This document shows, piece by piece, positions 40,998-41,017 of a stretch of DNA of 41,017 nt. The translations under genes were made by a program, and so were the position numbers. Source of the stretch: Acholeplasmatales bacterium (lineage in GTDB: Bacteria > Bacillota_I > Bacilli_A > Acholeplasmatales > Anaeroplasmataceae). The stretch covers positions 1-41,017 of the forward strand of contig JAFSWG010000039.1 in NCBI GenBank assembly GCA_017444645.1, written 5' to 3'. Each line of letters starts with the position of its first letter. Position 1 is the first letter of the stretch. The notes beneath the pieces are model-generated. The model ran no database searches. It saw nothing but the letters and a program-made list of their open reading frames with translations, and was not told where the DNA came from.

Positions 40998-41017
40998 CTT
41001 TGCTTAAATTCATAAAA

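Noticed and set aside
40716..41013. Minus-strand reading frames over tRNA-Cys
   Set aside because: They are antisense to a clear tRNA and to promoter sequence; the apparent conserved words come from the tRNA itself.

Overview
The window is chromosomal DNA from a very AT-rich, low-GC Gram-positive (Bacillota) bacterium. It is most likely an anaerobic, gut-type lineage near Bacilli, Erysipelotrichia or Mollicutes. Support for this: the Bacillus-type primosome pair dnaB–dnaI, a threonyl T-box leader, a CIRCE/HrcA site, lipoprotein signal peptides, AAGGAGGTGA-like ribosome binding sites, and a PerR-like regulator beside a rubredoxin-first rubrerythrin. UGA is used as an ordinary stop (ends of polA and mutM), so this is not a UGA=Trp mollicute. 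The exact taxon cannot be fixed from the window.

Layout. 1–4.8 kb: the 3' part of a sensory [FeFe]-hydrogenase-like protein fused to a diguanylate cyclase, a circularly permuted GH3 glycosidase, and an ACT-less homoserine dehydrogenase behind a probable operator. 4.8–5.35 kb: a gene-free relic of a mobile element with inverted 23-bp repeat arrays. 5.3–12.7 kb: a DtxR-type regulator, a SWIM/SNF2 ATPase, a seven-helix membrane diguanylate cyclase, a PerR-like regulator with rubrerythrin, and an HtrA-like lipoprotein protease. 12.7–15.1 kb: gltX followed directly by tRNA-Glu(CUC), then a small helical protein. 15.1–22.5 kb: a lipase lipoprotein, a TetR–CPBP membrane protein pair, a large anchored surface protein, and an ECF transporter S component with a tiny membrane partner. 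22.5–33.8 kb: a long housekeeping run (polA, nitroreductase, mutM, coaE, a hypothetical gene, dnaB, dnaI), then T-box–thrS, an ABC-F ATPase and a flavin-binding protein. 33.9–36.9 kb: yceD-like gene–rpmF, rsmH, a small membrane protein and an unknown fusion protein. 36.9–41 kb: minus-strand clpB lacking its N domain (under CIRCE control) and a DUF1846 gene, then plus-strand tRNA-Cys.

The housekeeping genes cover DNA replication and repair (polA, mutM, dnaB, dnaI), translation (gltX, thrS, rpmF, rsmH, two tRNAs, ABC-F) and CoA synthesis. The accessory genes lean toward redox or hydrogen sensing, cyclic-di-GMP signalling, peroxide and metal response, and the cell surface. Promoters are unusually easy to read: many have a TTGAnn-like box, 17 bp, then TATAAT, and several have an operator-like palindrome lying on or just after the -10 box. 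The most interesting items are the hydrogenase–Fe-S–GGDEF fusion at the left edge, the phased palindromes in front of hom, the mobile-element relic, the autoregulated TetR–CPBP pair, and the gltX–tRNA-Glu pairing with an intervening hairpin.
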